A stretch of 64,000 bases of DNA from Desarmillaria ectypa (taxonomy: Eukaryota; Basidiomycota; Agaricomycetes; Agaricales; Physalacriaceae): NCBI GenBank assembly GCA_030407005.1, contig JAUDYN010000013.1, positions 248,001-312,000 on the forward strand, in the 5' to 3' direction. Positions 13,735 through 25,696 of this stretch are shown here, piece by piece. Numbering within the stretch: position 1 is the stretch's first letter; every line of letters starts with the position of its first letter. A model generated the notes under the pieces. That model was not told where the DNA came from and did not search any database. It saw only the letters and a list, made by a program, of their open reading frames with translations. Position numbers and translations under genes: made by a program.

Positions 13735-15950
13735 CAAGGAGAATTTTTGACAATTATGTAATCTATGATCATGTGATATTGTCTCGTTATAGTCATCACC
13801 TCCGATTTTTCCTCCGCCTTGCCTGTTACTCTCGTCCGATTTTGACAAGACAGGCATGCTACTGATAGCCGCAACTAAGGTGCAGTATATGTATCCTACT
13901 CGCATGGATACGTCGTTTTGTACTCATCGTATTGCATCATGGCTACGACAGAGTCAAGCAAGAGTCAAGACGTGACTTGGACGTGACTGCCGGCTTTTAC
14001 CGGTAACCAGAAAACTTGCCAGACGAGCGCTCGTATCTTGCGGAAGGACAACAGCCCACAGCGATAACGATTTCCCACTGTGCTCCTCTGTGAGGCGCGC
14101 GCTCCACATGCCTGGCCTCTTTGCTCTAGGTCTAGGCCGAATGTTTAATGGATACTTGCTATTAGCCGCTAATTTCATACCTCAACCTTGATTATTGTCC
14201 TCCTCGGCGCTAGACTCGTTATATGGTGTTACTGCCGCGCGGCAAAGGAACCACAGCGTCAAATTTTTAATATCAACGGCACCAAATCTCAAAGCACACT
14301 CAATGACCTTGCTTAGAACCGACTGATGTCCATTTGGAACCACAGTCGCACCCCCCATCAATCCGGTGGTGCTGCGGCCAATCTGTAGTTTTCGTATTCT
14401 AGCCTATGATATATGAAGCCCGATGACTATCTGAGGATTCAAAAAAAAAAACTATAATTTTTGTCTTTATACCCTGAAGAGCCCGTAAGTTGAATATTTT
14501 CGTTAAGCTCCGTTTCATTCGCATTACTAAATTACCTTCCCAATCCCGCTACGTGCAGGTCGGACTAGCTGTTCGCTGTTAACTCTCTCATTGTTTCATT
14601 ATTTGAAGAAATTACTTCTGATCGGGTTAAAGTCAAGAAACCGGGTTTCCGATAGGCCAAAAAGACTTTCGTCGCTCTTCGCTTCCACAAAATCCCTTAA
14701 CCTTTGGTGTACATGCATCGCACCTAACGTTCAGGCTGCTTCATGTTTCCGAAACAAAATTTGACGCCTCGTAGGTCGTTATTCAGAGTCTCGTGTTAGA
14801 TCCCACGGTGCATCTCCTTGTCCTTTTCGGTCAATGAAACCATCCTGCAGTTTTATGACCTTACGCGGCTACAGCTAGTGCTCTTTTTTTGGCTTTGGCT
14901 GTTTCTGCAGGATGGTATAAATCGCCCTAACTACCAGGATATTATCTCTCAAGAAACCAAGAAGTTCCTCCTCAGCAATTTAGCACACGCATAGGACCCA
15001 ATCATCTATTACATTTTATTATGAATCCTCAGAGACGTGTGTTTGAATTCTTGCTTCTATTCTCCCCCACTCGCCTAATTTTTCCACAGAGTACCGACAA
15101 GACTTAAACAACCACGCCAATCAGGCGGGCTTGAAACTCACTTATGAAGCGACTTCCTCCGGCCCTCAACATTCTGTAACTTGGACCATCATTGCGTACA
15201 GTACGTCTCTCCCAAACGATATACGGGGGCGTCGATATTCACATTGTGTCCAGTCGGGGGCGTTGAACATGGAAAAGGCACCTCCAGCAATAAGAGTCAT
15301 GCCAAGGAGATCGCGGCTTATAAGGCTATGGAGACCCTTGGGTTAGATGTTGACTGACTTCAATGGGCTCAAGAGCTAGTCCTCTCCTCTCCCATAGTTT
15401 ATGTAAAGTTCTAGAGCACCCGAAATAACGTCGTCGCACTTTTATTGTTCCCAATATCCGGCCACTTGGGTTAAAGCTCTACACAACCGGTAGCCATATC
15501 CTTGCCATAACTCTAGACGCTTTTCAAGTAACCTTAATGCCGCAATATCACGGCCCTCTTTATTAAACCAAATCAGTATCAGGTCATATTTCAGGTTCCT
15601 CTATTCTTGCCGGCTGCGTCAAACGTAGCACGACAGTCCTTGTTGTTCAACGTTGCCTTCTACTACTACATACGATTTTCAAACGTCATGAAAGTTTCTT
15701 GCCTTTGAAATGTGAAGAGCGTCTTGACAAGGTGTTTGAGAGATAAGTGGCAAGTTTGGGGTGGAGCCGGAGAACCGAGTCTAGCTTCTTTCTATTGGCT
15801 AACTCTTTTCATTTCCACCACCCAACCGAACTTTTCGATCTGATGCGATACGGGATTGGGTCTCCTGAGTACCTCATCTTCCCGTTACTTCTTTGTATAA
15901 AACGAAACCACCTTCAAGAGACTTAGCTCCGTGATTCAATGTCATATAAA
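13735..15950. other. long intergenic region, no gene recognised
   Basis: More than 2 kb without a convincing protein frame on either strand. Frames of 60-75 codons (13954-14178 minus, 15131-15346 plus) lack motifs and splice partners. It includes AT-rich runs near 14440 and an imperfect inverted word near 14890-14925 ('tttctgcaggatgg' / 'ccatcctgcag'). Confidence 0.4.
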
Positions 15951-16036
15951 TATATTGTGATATGTTGGTTAGCACACGCATCCTTCGTGATCATTGATAA
16001 AGCCGGCAAGAACTGGGTTCAACTCCCAGCCAGATG
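15951..16036 (+). repeat. degenerate tRNA-like sequence (tRNA-Asp-related)
   Basis: The segment 'gttggttagcacacgca' resembles the D-arm/A-box part of the intact tRNA-Asp at 35.1 kb. It ends in 'ctgggttcaactcccagcc', a perfect T-arm with B box and a start of the acceptor strand. The 5' acceptor strand does not pair and the anticodon region is scrambled, so it is a relic or a SINE head, not a working tRNA. Confidence 0.55.
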
Positions 16037-16818
16037 TGTAGCGCCCGGAATCTGTCATTTCATTTTCTCGGAGACGCTGTCGATTCCTGAGTGACGGCTG
16101 ATCCGTAGATACTGGCGCTGACTCAGATTGTAGGAACTTGGTTTCTGGCGGTGAGCTTCATCGAAGCAGCGCAGTGTTGCGACGTAGCTGATTAAGTATT
16201 GTTCTGTTAAACCAATAAAAATTGACGTTGAAATTCTAAGAACTTGACCAGTCCTACGATGGACCGGGGCTGATTTTTTGGTCCCTGGTGGAGTGTCTCT
16301 CAAATTAAAACAGGTATACGATCATGTATTCAATCTAGCAGATGCTCGCGGTTCGAACAACGGATATGCCTATAAAGCAGTCTCTGTAGTGATAGAAAAA
16401 AAACTACCTTACGTCGCCCATCGGGTACTGAGTCCCCTATGTACCGATTCCCGAGGAAAGATCGTGGAAAATAGTCTGGTATGGAAAACTGGAAAACTGG
16501 ATTTATTGGCCACTTCTGCTGATACAGCTCAGGTAAATATGATTGGTGCCGTGCCAAGAGTCCGGTCCGACCGTCCGCCCTATTCGCTTCTTTCTCTTTG
16601 ACAACGTCTCTCAATTGCCTTTCTTATCTCTATCATTTTGCTCCCCTATCCTTTCTGGCGTCTTATAAATATACATGATGTCGGCCGAAATACAAATAAT
16701 TAGACGTTTACAGCCAACGACAAAGGGATCTCATTGCAACCTCAGGATGGCACGATTCGCCCTTTCTCCTTTACCACAAAGAAACATTCTTGTTGCATGG
16801 GACACAAAGAAAGCGAGG

Positions 16819-16829
16819 CATATATATTA
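16819..16829 (+). promoter_or_regulatory. TATA-like element of the micro-exon gene
   Basis: 'catatatatta' lies about 48-58 bp upstream of the ATG at 16876, in the right orientation for a TATA box. AT-rich words are common here, so this is a modest call. Confidence 0.4.
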
Positions 16830-16875
16830 GGCCGATGCTTCGCTTGATCTCCATTCAAAACTGCCTTCATCTACG

Positions 16876-17955
16876 ATGTACCGCTATTCCTCTGAATGGT
16901 ATGTCAATTATCTCTGCTGAATCGTTGACTTATACTATGACTGTGCTGCCGTTTTAGCACTACTCTTTCTGAAACATATCCTACTGATGACATATTCTCG
17001 TACGCTTCATCGCCGAATTTTTTGTCAAATCTCATCTTTTGTTAGGGATATGAAGTTCAAGTTCGGCAGCCCCCAGCCTACGTGGGTAATCTGGGTCATT
17101 CACCACCATGTACCTTTGACCGTCAGATACCATAGCGATTTTTCGAATGCGCATTTGTCTCAGTTCACTCTGTGAGTTTTATTACTGAGAGACAATGAGC
17201 AGGCTTATCTCTGCGTATATAGATCCTCCTCTCAGGGTCCTAGCGACCATGAGTGCGTAACCTGTTTTATCTATGACACTTTCTTAACAACACCGACACT
17301 AACACCACGTCCAGAGTCTCGTTGTCGCAACCACCGTGCTCGCTCACACAGCCACTGGGGGAGTACGTAAGGTGTGTTCACGAATAATGCTATCTACTTA
17401 CTTTTCTGCAGCGTGGACGTCTATTTAGTATCGTCTCAACACGCGGAGCCTGCTTCTGCGGACTATGAAATGTGCGTACAATCAATCTGTTTCCTGATTT
17501 TACCGGTCCATTGACTCTTCTACAGAGCAGAAGGGGATCCAGCTTCTTTGTCTCAACACGAGCAGTACACAATCGAGGACGATATGTGCGTGTATCCATA
17601 GGGTGGCTCGAAATATCTTTTCTAAATCCTTTATTAGGGATTCAGACGATATGTCACAAGCTCAAAGTAATCAAGAATCGCTCGAAGACGTTCACACGCG
17701 ATTGTTGGCTAGTTTGAGCGCCGCGACGGAAGCGGTTCTGAATGCCCTAGCCCACACCAAAGGTACGTACTACATCGTTCAAGGCGGAATTATGGCATGT
17801 ACTGATAGACAAATGTAGATATTCCTAAGGAGCACCCAGAGTTCGAGAATCTGTTAGACATGTGGCGCGGTGTAGGGTTATTGGCGATAGGCCTCAGGAA
17901 GGATTTGCATGCGATTCTGGGTGTTACTCACGATCCTGAAACCGACAAGTATTGA
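16876..17955 (+). CDS. hypothetical 198-aa protein encoded by ten exons, mostly symmetric micro-exons
   Basis: I could not assign a family. The model joins exons 16876-16898, 16958-16999, 17046-17081, 17136-17171, 17223-17252, 17315-17362, 17412-17471, 17526-17585, 17638-17762 and 17819-17955 (23, 42, 36, 36, 30, 48, 60, 60, 125 and 137 nt). Every intron has a strong donor (GTATGT, GTACGC, GTGGGT, GTGAGT, GTGCGT, GTACGT…) and an AG acceptor, and the total is exactly 199 codons. Introns 1-8 all fall after codon position 2. The N-terminal part is polar and low in hydrophobics (SSSQGPSDHE, SLSQPPCSLTQ, SSQHAEPASADYE). The C-terminal third looks like a helical bundle (VHTRLLASLSAATEAVLNAL; NLLDMWRGVGLLAIGLRKDL). 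There is no signal peptide or membrane segment. Exons 7 and 8 share SQH-centred words and equal length, hinting at exon duplication. The regular pattern of splice sites and phase makes the gene model firm; the function is unknown. Confidence 0.85.
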
Positions 17956-18349
17956 AGGAGCATTCTGACTAGTCTGAAAGATACAAGGGCATTGTATCTC
18001 ACGGTAAAGCTGAGCAACATAATGATTATGTGGGAGTATCATGATGACAATCTTCTAATGACACTATCTACGATATATGGAGCGAAATTCGAATAGCCTA
18101 GAATCATAACACAGCGATGAGACAAAGTCGTGGTTGAGGGGTTTAGAACGCGAAAGAGTTAGAAGGCTATTTGAAGGCTTTGAACCATAGCATTCACGGA
18201 GAAGGCCGGAAAATGGGGACGGAAGTGTGGATCATGGTAAGGATTGCTTGATAACGGCATGAGTGATGGGTGGAGAGACATATTTTGTCCGGGTCCAGTT
18301 AGGTAAGCCTTCTATTTCTGACTTTATTTCCTACAAATATCGTCAGAAA

Positions 18350-19300
18350 ACTAAGCAGACCAACAATCGTGGCCGGCGCTAGCGGATTCGAACTCTTCTA
18401 TCAAGCGGAGAAATGCTTTGCCCAGGGCGACGTCGACAAGACTTTTGAATACTATTAGAAGTCTATCAAGAAGGGATGAAAATATCATCGTGCAGATGCC
18501 TCTGCCCAGAGCTGTGGTCATTCTATATAATACCATTCCAGCGGAGGATCTTGGTAGGGTATAGCGAAATTCCATCGATTTCTTCAAACATCCAGCAATG
18601 AAGAAAAATAAAGGTTCAACCTCTGTTCTCAGCACGTCCAGTTCGCTGACCATAATCTGTTAGACAACTCTTGAAGCATACAGGCTCTTGCAGAGCTACA
18701 GACCCAACTCGACGTACGAACATGCCCGATTCTACACGGAGAAAGACAGGCTCTACCTGAAAGGAATGCAAATAACAGCAGGCCTCACGCTCGGGCTCAT
18801 AGCTTGGAACAGTAAGGGCCGTCCTACAGCTGTGAAGAGGTATCGTGATGCTTCGGACTTGGCTGCTACCCATCACCCTTACGAATATGAAGTCCATGCT
18901 CGTGAATCCTTCGAACGATTCGTCTGCGCTGATGTCAAGGCAGCAAGGAAGAACCTAGCACTACTGTTTGAGAATGACGGGGAGTTGAGTTTGAGGGGAA
19001 GGCTGCGAGAAAAGAGACGTTAGGTACTGCGTAAGTGCGGTATGAAGTAGATGGGAGGATAACGTTTGAACGGAGTGTCGTCGTCGCGTCAGATGTCTGT
19101 GCGGCTTGTGGGAAGACAGATGTAAAGTTACAGAAATGTGGTCATTTTAAGAAGGTTTCTTGTGAATAGTAACGTGCCAAGCGGTCTTTAATCCCTCTTC
19201 CGACTGATACCTTACAGACTGCAATCAAGTATGCCAGAGAGCGGATTGGAGGTGAGCATCTCGTAGCTGAGTCTCCCTCCTCTACCTAACGAGCAGAAAG
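18350..19300 (+). pseudogene. decayed TPR-like/MYND zinc-finger protein gene
   Basis: Plus-strand pieces read GFELFYQAEKCFAQGDVDKT, VQMPLPRAVVILYNTIPAED and a longer frame ending FVCADVKAARKNLALLFEND (18655-19021). Then come DGRITFERSVVVASDVCAAC and GKTDVKLQKCGHFKKVS. Across a plausible intron (donor at 19161, acceptor near 19217) this continues YCNQVCQRADW, which is the MYND signature. In-frame stops occur near 18457, 18573 and 18660, and a frame change near 19020. One zinc ligand is also lost: CGHF stands where the family has CxxC. MYND fingers bind proline-rich partners or sit in SET/TPR proteins. I judge it non-functional; heavy intron use could in principle remove some of the stops. Confidence 0.55.
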
Positions 19301-19758
19301 AAAGTATAAATCGTCATGCATCGTGGCATGATGTATAGTATATTTTAATTCCTATATTGCTCCGACTGCAATTCGTGATCATCACGGACAATATTTTACT
19401 AGGATAGATGTTTCTGTCGTTCGATGCACACTAACTCGGCTGCCCAATTACACCATATATCTTTGCTCCTTGGTAGCACGAAATTATCAAAAATAATTAC
19501 TTGGGCACGTCTGTCATCGGTAAGTGGGTCCGTTTCCGTGCATCTAATTCTCGATGTATACATCTGTTTTTTGTGCTAGGAGAATCCCAGAAGGTTGGAA
19601 CTTCTCGTTGAGGATTAGTTTCAATGAAGGCTGTAAGTAAATGAGGCCGCGCGAGTATACACGATAGACGGCCGAGACGAAATGATGATATCTATCAAAC
19701 CCGTGGTTACACCAGGAACTCTGAAGCGGAAAGATATAAGGCGCTAAACAACCATTTT

Positions 19759-21026
19759 CTATACATGTGGAATATACATCGTCCACGAAACCTCAACAAG
19801 GGCCGCTGGCAGAATACAACGTAAAGACATAAGCGCTACGACGATGATACACATTCTCGCCGCGATATAGCAGCTTGCAGCAAAAACCATTGAAAGATGC
19901 GAAGGGCAAAAGAAGAAACTGTATCCCTGCACGAGGAACCACAGCGGGATGGACGTGATCGCGATAGAAGACGCGCGCCACAAAATCAGCTCGACGTTGG
20001 AGGGAAATTCATAAGACCAATCAACGAGATACATGGATCCGAACAAAGCCCCCACCGCCCATGCTGCTAGCCAACGCAGCACAGCGGGCGTCGAAGGTAG
20101 GGATAGATTATCGTTGTAGTCCGCTACGTAGATTTCCGACACGCCAGTCTCGATAGTCGGGATCGTATCGTCGTCTGCGCATCCGTATACCGCGACCAGA
20201 ACATTATAATACCAATCGTTAATGCGCCGGAACAGCCCGACGTGCCCTCGGTCAACATGATCAGCATAGTCTAGTTTCGCGCCGAGGGGGAGCACGATGT
20301 GTACTTGGACATCAAATGGTTTGTACCACCATATCATGTACAGCACGATACTCACAAGGGAGAATGCCAGTGCAGACATCTCGATTGGGACGATAGGGAG
20401 GTGCTGTATCCTGCGGGCGAGACACTGGAGGACAAACCAGGATATCTGGATGATGGCAATAGCTTTGGAGAATGCGTCGGCTTTGCATTTTTCCTCTATC
20501 TCCGCCTCTAGCACTTCTTCCAGGGCAGCAACCCAGATCTCCCGACAGGCTTCTCTATCATCAAGCTCGCGCTCAAAGTCTCTACAGCATAGGATATCCC
20601 CATGATTGTTACAGAATCCGCCCATGGCTACGAAGAAGCCATGTGCCATGGTGAGCTTTTTGGGGGAAACTGATAAGACGTTAATACAGCAAGCGCGCTG
20701 GGAGGTCAAAACGGCTCACGATTCTTGATGTATCGTGCGACTCTCCACTGTGCAGCCGCCCACCCTATCACAATTTCCGGAACCATGATGATAAGAAGCA
20801 TGAGCTTCGCCCGTCGAAGGAATATTGCCAGCCTTCCGCGTCTTTTTAGCGCCCTCCCAGGAACGTTAGGGTGAACCGCGAGCCAGGTACACGCAAAGAT
20901 GGTCGCACTACAGCTCCAAATGAGTTGCAACAACGTCCTCTGAGCACTGGCGTCGAGTTGTTCATTCACATCCACAGAATCACACCCAACATCCTTAGCG
21001 AGAACTAATGGTGCGAAGAGCAACAT
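19759..21026 (-). CDS. conserved fungal multi-pass membrane protein of unknown function (405 aa)
   Basis: Exon 1 (20720-21026) and exon 2 (19759-20669) join as …RYIKN|LSPKKLTMAHGFFVAMGGF in phase, with donor GTGAGC and acceptor TCAG, giving 405 aa. Exon 1 has a hydrophobic start, TLLQLIWSCSATIFACTW and a helix at LMLLIIMVPEIVIGWAAAQW. Exon 2 has ISWFVLQCLARRIQHLPIVP, a helix at MSALAFSLVSIVLYMIWWYK, further C-terminal helices, and ends SWTMYIPHV. I recognise this layout (AVHPNVP, W…AHGFFxxMGGF, P…W..Y.PH at the end) as a large family common in Agaricomycetes with no known function. It probably sits in the plasma or endomembrane. Some relatives have an extra upstream signal exon, so the true start could be further 5'. 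Confidence 0.7.
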
Positions 21027-24000
21027 GAGAGACGCTCGGAAAGGGCGCTAAGGACTGATAAGAGTTAAATGTCACTGCGTGAGAAATCCGAACACTTACT
21101 CCGCGAAAAAGGTCAGGATCAAGGTCAAAAATGATTGATAAAAAGAGGTCGAGAAACTCAACGATATTGAAGCAAGATGGAACGCAGAGCTGCCCTTGGG
21201 AGAGAATAAATTACGGCGGTAGCAGCAGAAGTTGCGACAGGTAATAACCCAGGAGATGATCCACAGCTCTCAGGGACGGAGTGCGCCACCGTCAGTACTT
21301 GTTCAACACGGGAACCAAAGATTGAGTTATTTGCGTGCAGGATCGGTATGTGGATCAGACACGATGGCAGGCAATACAATGAAACCTGGAAGCAGCGCCT
21401 CTCAGTAAAACGGTATTTTCATATTATTGTCAAGGTAACCCGAAAGAATTAGGCAGTGCCATATTTTGCGCTACGCAACACAGCTTTTTCCCTCTTGATG
21501 CTCGCGGTCCCATTTATAATTGGAATTGAAGTTGCTGATGTAACGTTAGTACGTTATCAATATCGTTCTATTAAATTGTCGTACCATCACGACCCCCTTC
21601 GATCAATGAATGGTTTATGCTCCAACTATCTTCACAGCAAACCTGGCAGATATCCGAAAGAGACAAGATATCAGTTCTCGGAGAGCGAAGTGGGATTGCA
21701 CTGCTTCCTATTGGCCCCTTACAAGAAGTGCTGTATCGCTTGCCCACCGCATGAGAGAATTTTGTATTCTTGTTCGTTAACAGCCCTACAATGTACATCA
21801 GAACGGCTGAAACGACCAGCGGAGACGAACATACATCTTCCTATGCTCGAGTTTGCTAGTGCCAATGCCGATGTCCGAGAAGGTCAAGGAAATATGCCAC
21901 TGGTGCCGCAGTTCGTAGGTACGCATTCACCGCCTTGCCTGCACCATCTCCTTTCAGCGCAAGCGACACCGTACCAAGCATGGTCTGCCGACGACCAGAC
22001 TTCCCCTCACTGTAAATTCTCATGATACATATAAATAGTCACAAGGTCGAGGATGTCCAGGTGTCTTGCATGTAGAAAGCTAGCGTCGTTGTTGTGAAAA
22101 ACGGGGGATGAATAGATCAGTTCGTTCCCAGTTAGTACATGCGTGGTGTCAGGCCAATAGTATTGCGCTTGGCTGAGCTCTGTAAACGCATGCAGATGTA
22201 CACTACTGTACCTACTTATATACTAAATACTAATTTACTAGAATGTTCTACAACTTTCCTAATATTTCTTTCTTAATCAGCAAGTTCGGCATGATGCCGG
22301 ATTGCCATCATCTCGGCTCAACTCTCAAATCCCAACAGTCGTAGGCTGGAGGGTCGAAAACTTTTTGCAATGGGAAGGCGGTGATGCAAGGGTCCTATGA
22401 CTAATGGAGTGATAACTGAGTGCCGCATCAAGTCCTCTTCTCCGCGTAGACTGCACTGGCGGCTCCCTTTCGACATCAGAAGGAAGGTGGTGCACTTTCG
22501 TAGCACAAATTGTCGATTGTTAGGTTCAACATTGCCGCGTAGAATCATAAGGTTTGGGAGCGTCTTGACTAGAGAGATGGATGACACTCTAGCAAGAGTG
22601 TTGGGAATTTGCCGAAATCCGGATATGAGAGCGAGGGGCGGGAAGGGATGATCGAAGTGAGGTAGGATATGTTAGGAAAGATGTATGTCTCTAGAGAATA
22701 GGATGGATTCCGGCGAGGGTTCGTGAGGAGACCTGAGAGCCCTGGATTGCGAGGTAAAAGTGTCAGTAAGCGCGAAGCTATTACCGATGTAGAAAGCCTG
22801 TAAGCACGGAGCTATTACGGGCCGTAGGTGAAGACAGGCGCTAGGCGTAGCTGAGGGTTCACGCAGTGAAGGTGTGTTCAACGTAGTAGATTCAATTTTC
22901 CGATTTTTCTAATACAATGTTACAGACGGTATTTATATACTAAAGGGCTCGAGTCATTAATTTTCTACAATGTTCTGTTATATTCTAATATCAGCAAGAA
23001 GAATAGAGAAAGTAAGAAGAAATACATGTGAGTCACTGCTATGACCGAGAAGGCCGAGTATATGCATGTGTTGACTCATGCACCGAGTTTACGGATACTT
23101 GATATCCATAAAAACGAGCTTCAGCGACTTGCGTACAGGGCAACCGACCGACGCCCATTATAAACTTTGGTGACATTCACGAATGATCACAAGCTCGAGG
23201 GAAGCCTAGAGGCTTTGTAGTTAGGCGCTGGGAGATTCGGAGAAGTGGATGGGTAGGGGCTGTGGCCATAGCTATCTTCAGTGGGAGTCACATGCTGTAC
23301 GCAATATAATCATAATCACTGTTTCTTAGTTATCAACTACGAGCTGCATGGCGAGAAAACCCATACCTTGGTGACATGAAATCCGTTCTTTGACCCTATG
23401 CTGACGTTGCTCGCCATGGCCATGACGCTCGTGATAATCGAGAGGCACTGAATTCAGGAATCCCGATGTATGCTCATCGTAGTGAGCGTGAGGCAGCGGC
23501 GGTTTATGTATTCATCGTTGTTCCCGGGTAGGGACATCTATTCCGTGATGAACGACGCTCAACGGGAGCAACGTTAGAATTAGACGTACCTGGCGGCGAT
23601 ATCTCGCTTCAGCACTCTCGTTTCACTTCCAGCTACCAAGGCCAAAGCTAGAGGAAATCCGAGAGCCAGCATGGAGATGGAACAAAGGCCGCAGCATTTG
23701 CAGAACGCGCTGGTGATGACAGTCAGAACGAATTTAGGAATTTTGTTGGTCCCTGTTTGCTGGACCTTTCGATCTTTGCCATGACTCATGATCACTGCCT
23801 CCGAGCCTTTGACAACTTGGGCAATTCATCCACCTACAATCTTATGGCTGCTCTTGAGCTTGAACTTGAATGTCGTCACAAATTGTCAAAATCCAGGTAG
23901 GCCACTGAAAACGGACGGTTCGAGTTCGGAGGACTACCTAATATTAACACAAGGACTCTTTATTTCTTTGGTTCACTATTTTCCATGAGCCGAGGCCGAC

Positions 24001-24040
24001 ATCTGTGATCTTCCACCGTCTGTTTACAGTCAATGATTAC
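21027..24040. other. 3-kb region without a supported gene
   Basis: The longest frame (189 codons, plus strand, 21456-22025) has no domain, and its composition is not gene-like. A minus-strand frame at 22318-22587 contains LVKTLPNLMIL, vaguely like an LRR/F-box tail, but no more. AT-rich stretches with 'tatactaaatactaatttactag…ttctaca' words appear at 22215-22260 and 22930-22990. These may be two copies of one degenerate repeat. Confidence 0.35.
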
Positions 24041-24267
24041 TACGGGGGTAATAAGTCAATCTGAAGCCGAAAATACTGACCAAATATTGATAACTGAAAA
24101 ATTTAACATAGAATAAAATGCAGCATGAAATATTGAGATAGTTTGAAATATTTGGACCGATATTCTCGGACTTTTCTTGCCATATCTGTTACTGATAGAA
24201 GATAAAATGATATTAATCTCGTGCCACCAAGTATGGCACCAGAAAATGCTGCAAAAGTTTCACCTAT
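24041..24267 (+). repeat. left terminal inverted repeat
   Basis: Outer boundary 'tac|ggggg'. The inner boundary is where similarity fades after 'ctgcaaaagtttcacct'. It pairs with the right repeat listed separately. Confidence 0.8.
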
Positions 24268-24828
24268 TACTTCGGTTAGTTCAGGATTGGTTCGTGGACA
24301 GCATGTATAATATGCTCAGGGTCTTCAAACATGGATAATGCTATGCGGATTCAAAACAAGCAGACTATATCCCGAAAGGGAAAAGGCTGACCTCATCAGC
24401 CTTTACTCAATATTTCGCCTTTTCTCAGCGTAAGATGAACCTTTTCCTTTCTGGGTAATAATCAGTAGTGTTTCGATGACTCGGCTCGCCAGCTACGCCG
24501 ATCCGAGTCGCGCCGCTGTTGCCGAGCGGGAGGCTCGACGCAACCTGGAGTTGCCCTGACTTCAGTAAAGATTCACCGAAATACTATTTTAGGTCGCTTT
24601 GATCCCGCCCGAACTTTCGCCGATATGCTCGGAAATATTGGGTTGCCTGAGTTACCACTGATGACTTGGCATTTCAAGAAAATTGATGAAGTCATAGGTT
24701 TATCGGCTGGAGCGGCGCTGTGGCATCTTGACTTCAAAGCCATTAAAAATTATGACTTCGCAAAGCCGTTGAAGCCGAAGCCGAATAAAGTCACGCCGAG
24801 CCGCGCCAAGTCACGTCATCGAAGCACT

Positions 24829-25055
24829 AAAGGTAAAACTTTTGCAACATTTTCTGGTGCTATACTTGGTAGCACGAGATTAATATCATTTTATATTTTA
24901 TCAGTAACAGATATGTCAAGAAAAAACTGAGAATATCGGTCTAAATATTTCAAACTATCTCAATATTTCATGCTGCATTTTATTTTATGTTAGATTTTTC
25001 AGTTATCAATATTTGGTCAGTATTTTCTGCTTCCGATTGACTTATTACCCCTGTA
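24829..25055 (-). repeat. right terminal inverted repeat
   Basis: Begins at 'aggtaaaacttttgcaacat' and ends at 'cttattacccctgta'. In reverse complement it matches the left repeat with only scattered single-base differences and no large gaps, suggesting fairly recent activity. Confidence 0.8.
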
Positions 25056-25696
25056 GTGAGTCTAAATATCAGGGAAATTTTTCTGGGCAATTTTTATAGT
25101 TCGACGGAAAAGGTCGGATCTTCGGTCCGGCTGGGTGGTGCAATGGATTTACTGAGCGTTGAGCGGCAACTTTACTTCACACTCGACCTTCAGTTTTGAC
25201 CTTAAACGTTTCACTAGCAAGTAGTATCCATGCCATCACTCGAAACCAGAATTGCAAATATGGTGATACCGAGGAACCAACGGTCTGTCTGACGCGTTCC
25301 AGCGTACTATCCCCTTACGTGAACCCAAATGCGCCGTGAGCGCAGAACGACATTCCAAACTATTTTGGCCATCCTTTCTTTCTCTGGCAAATGAATCTAC
25401 ATCTGTTCTCTTACACTTAAGTTCGGCTGCTACCCACGACAAGACCTCGACATAGTCTGATAATCAAAAGCCAGCTGCCTTGCTACAACTTAGTATCACT
25501 TCCCGACTAATACACTCCCTCCCTTCATCACTGGCCGCAGGGATCATACTGAATCGGGTCGTTCTCCGCCATCAGAAATCATCAGTTTCGTCGACGACCG
25601 ATTCCTGTCTGATCACCAGTCGCCTCGTAGAAACCGACCTGAAGACCCTCGGCTATATCACCATCTTCTCTCTTCCCTCTTCCTCCTTCGTGGTCG
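25056..25696. other. intergenic, probable promoter region of the downstream gene
   Basis: About 640 bp. A plus-strand frame starting at 25480 overlaps the next gene's first exon in another frame and is not supported. No clear TATA box; pyrimidine-rich runs at 25670-25690 precede the ATG, as is common in fungal promoters. Confidence 0.35.

Larger units (their letters stand above)
24041..25055. mobile_element. non-autonomous DNA transposon with long terminal inverted repeats
   Basis: The left end (24041 to about 24267) and the right end (about 24829 to 25055) are inverted copies about 225 bp long that match over almost their full length by eye, with scattered substitutions. The tips read TACGGGGGTAATAAGTCAAT and, reversed, TACAGGGGTAATAAGTCAAT. 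If the outer TA is a target-site duplication, the element is C(A/G)GGGGTAATAAG…, fitting a Tc1/mariner-like mechanism; that is inference. The 560-bp interior has no transposase. A 101-codon plus-strand frame at 24625-24930 runs into the right repeat and has no motif. A MITE-like or internally deleted element is the simplest reading. Confidence 0.85.

Noticed and set aside
21456..22025. 189-codon plus-strand frame
   Set aside because: Long, but without any domain, conserved exon or promoter. The hydrophobic start is short and the rest is not protein-like in composition.
22318..22640. F-box/LRR tail on the minus strand
   Set aside because: Only LVKTLPNLMIL looks LRR-like; there is no F-box or second repeat.
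24625..24930. 101-codon frame inside the 24-kb TIR element as a transposase
   Set aside because: No catalytic DDE/DDD pattern, and a third of it is the terminal repeat itself.
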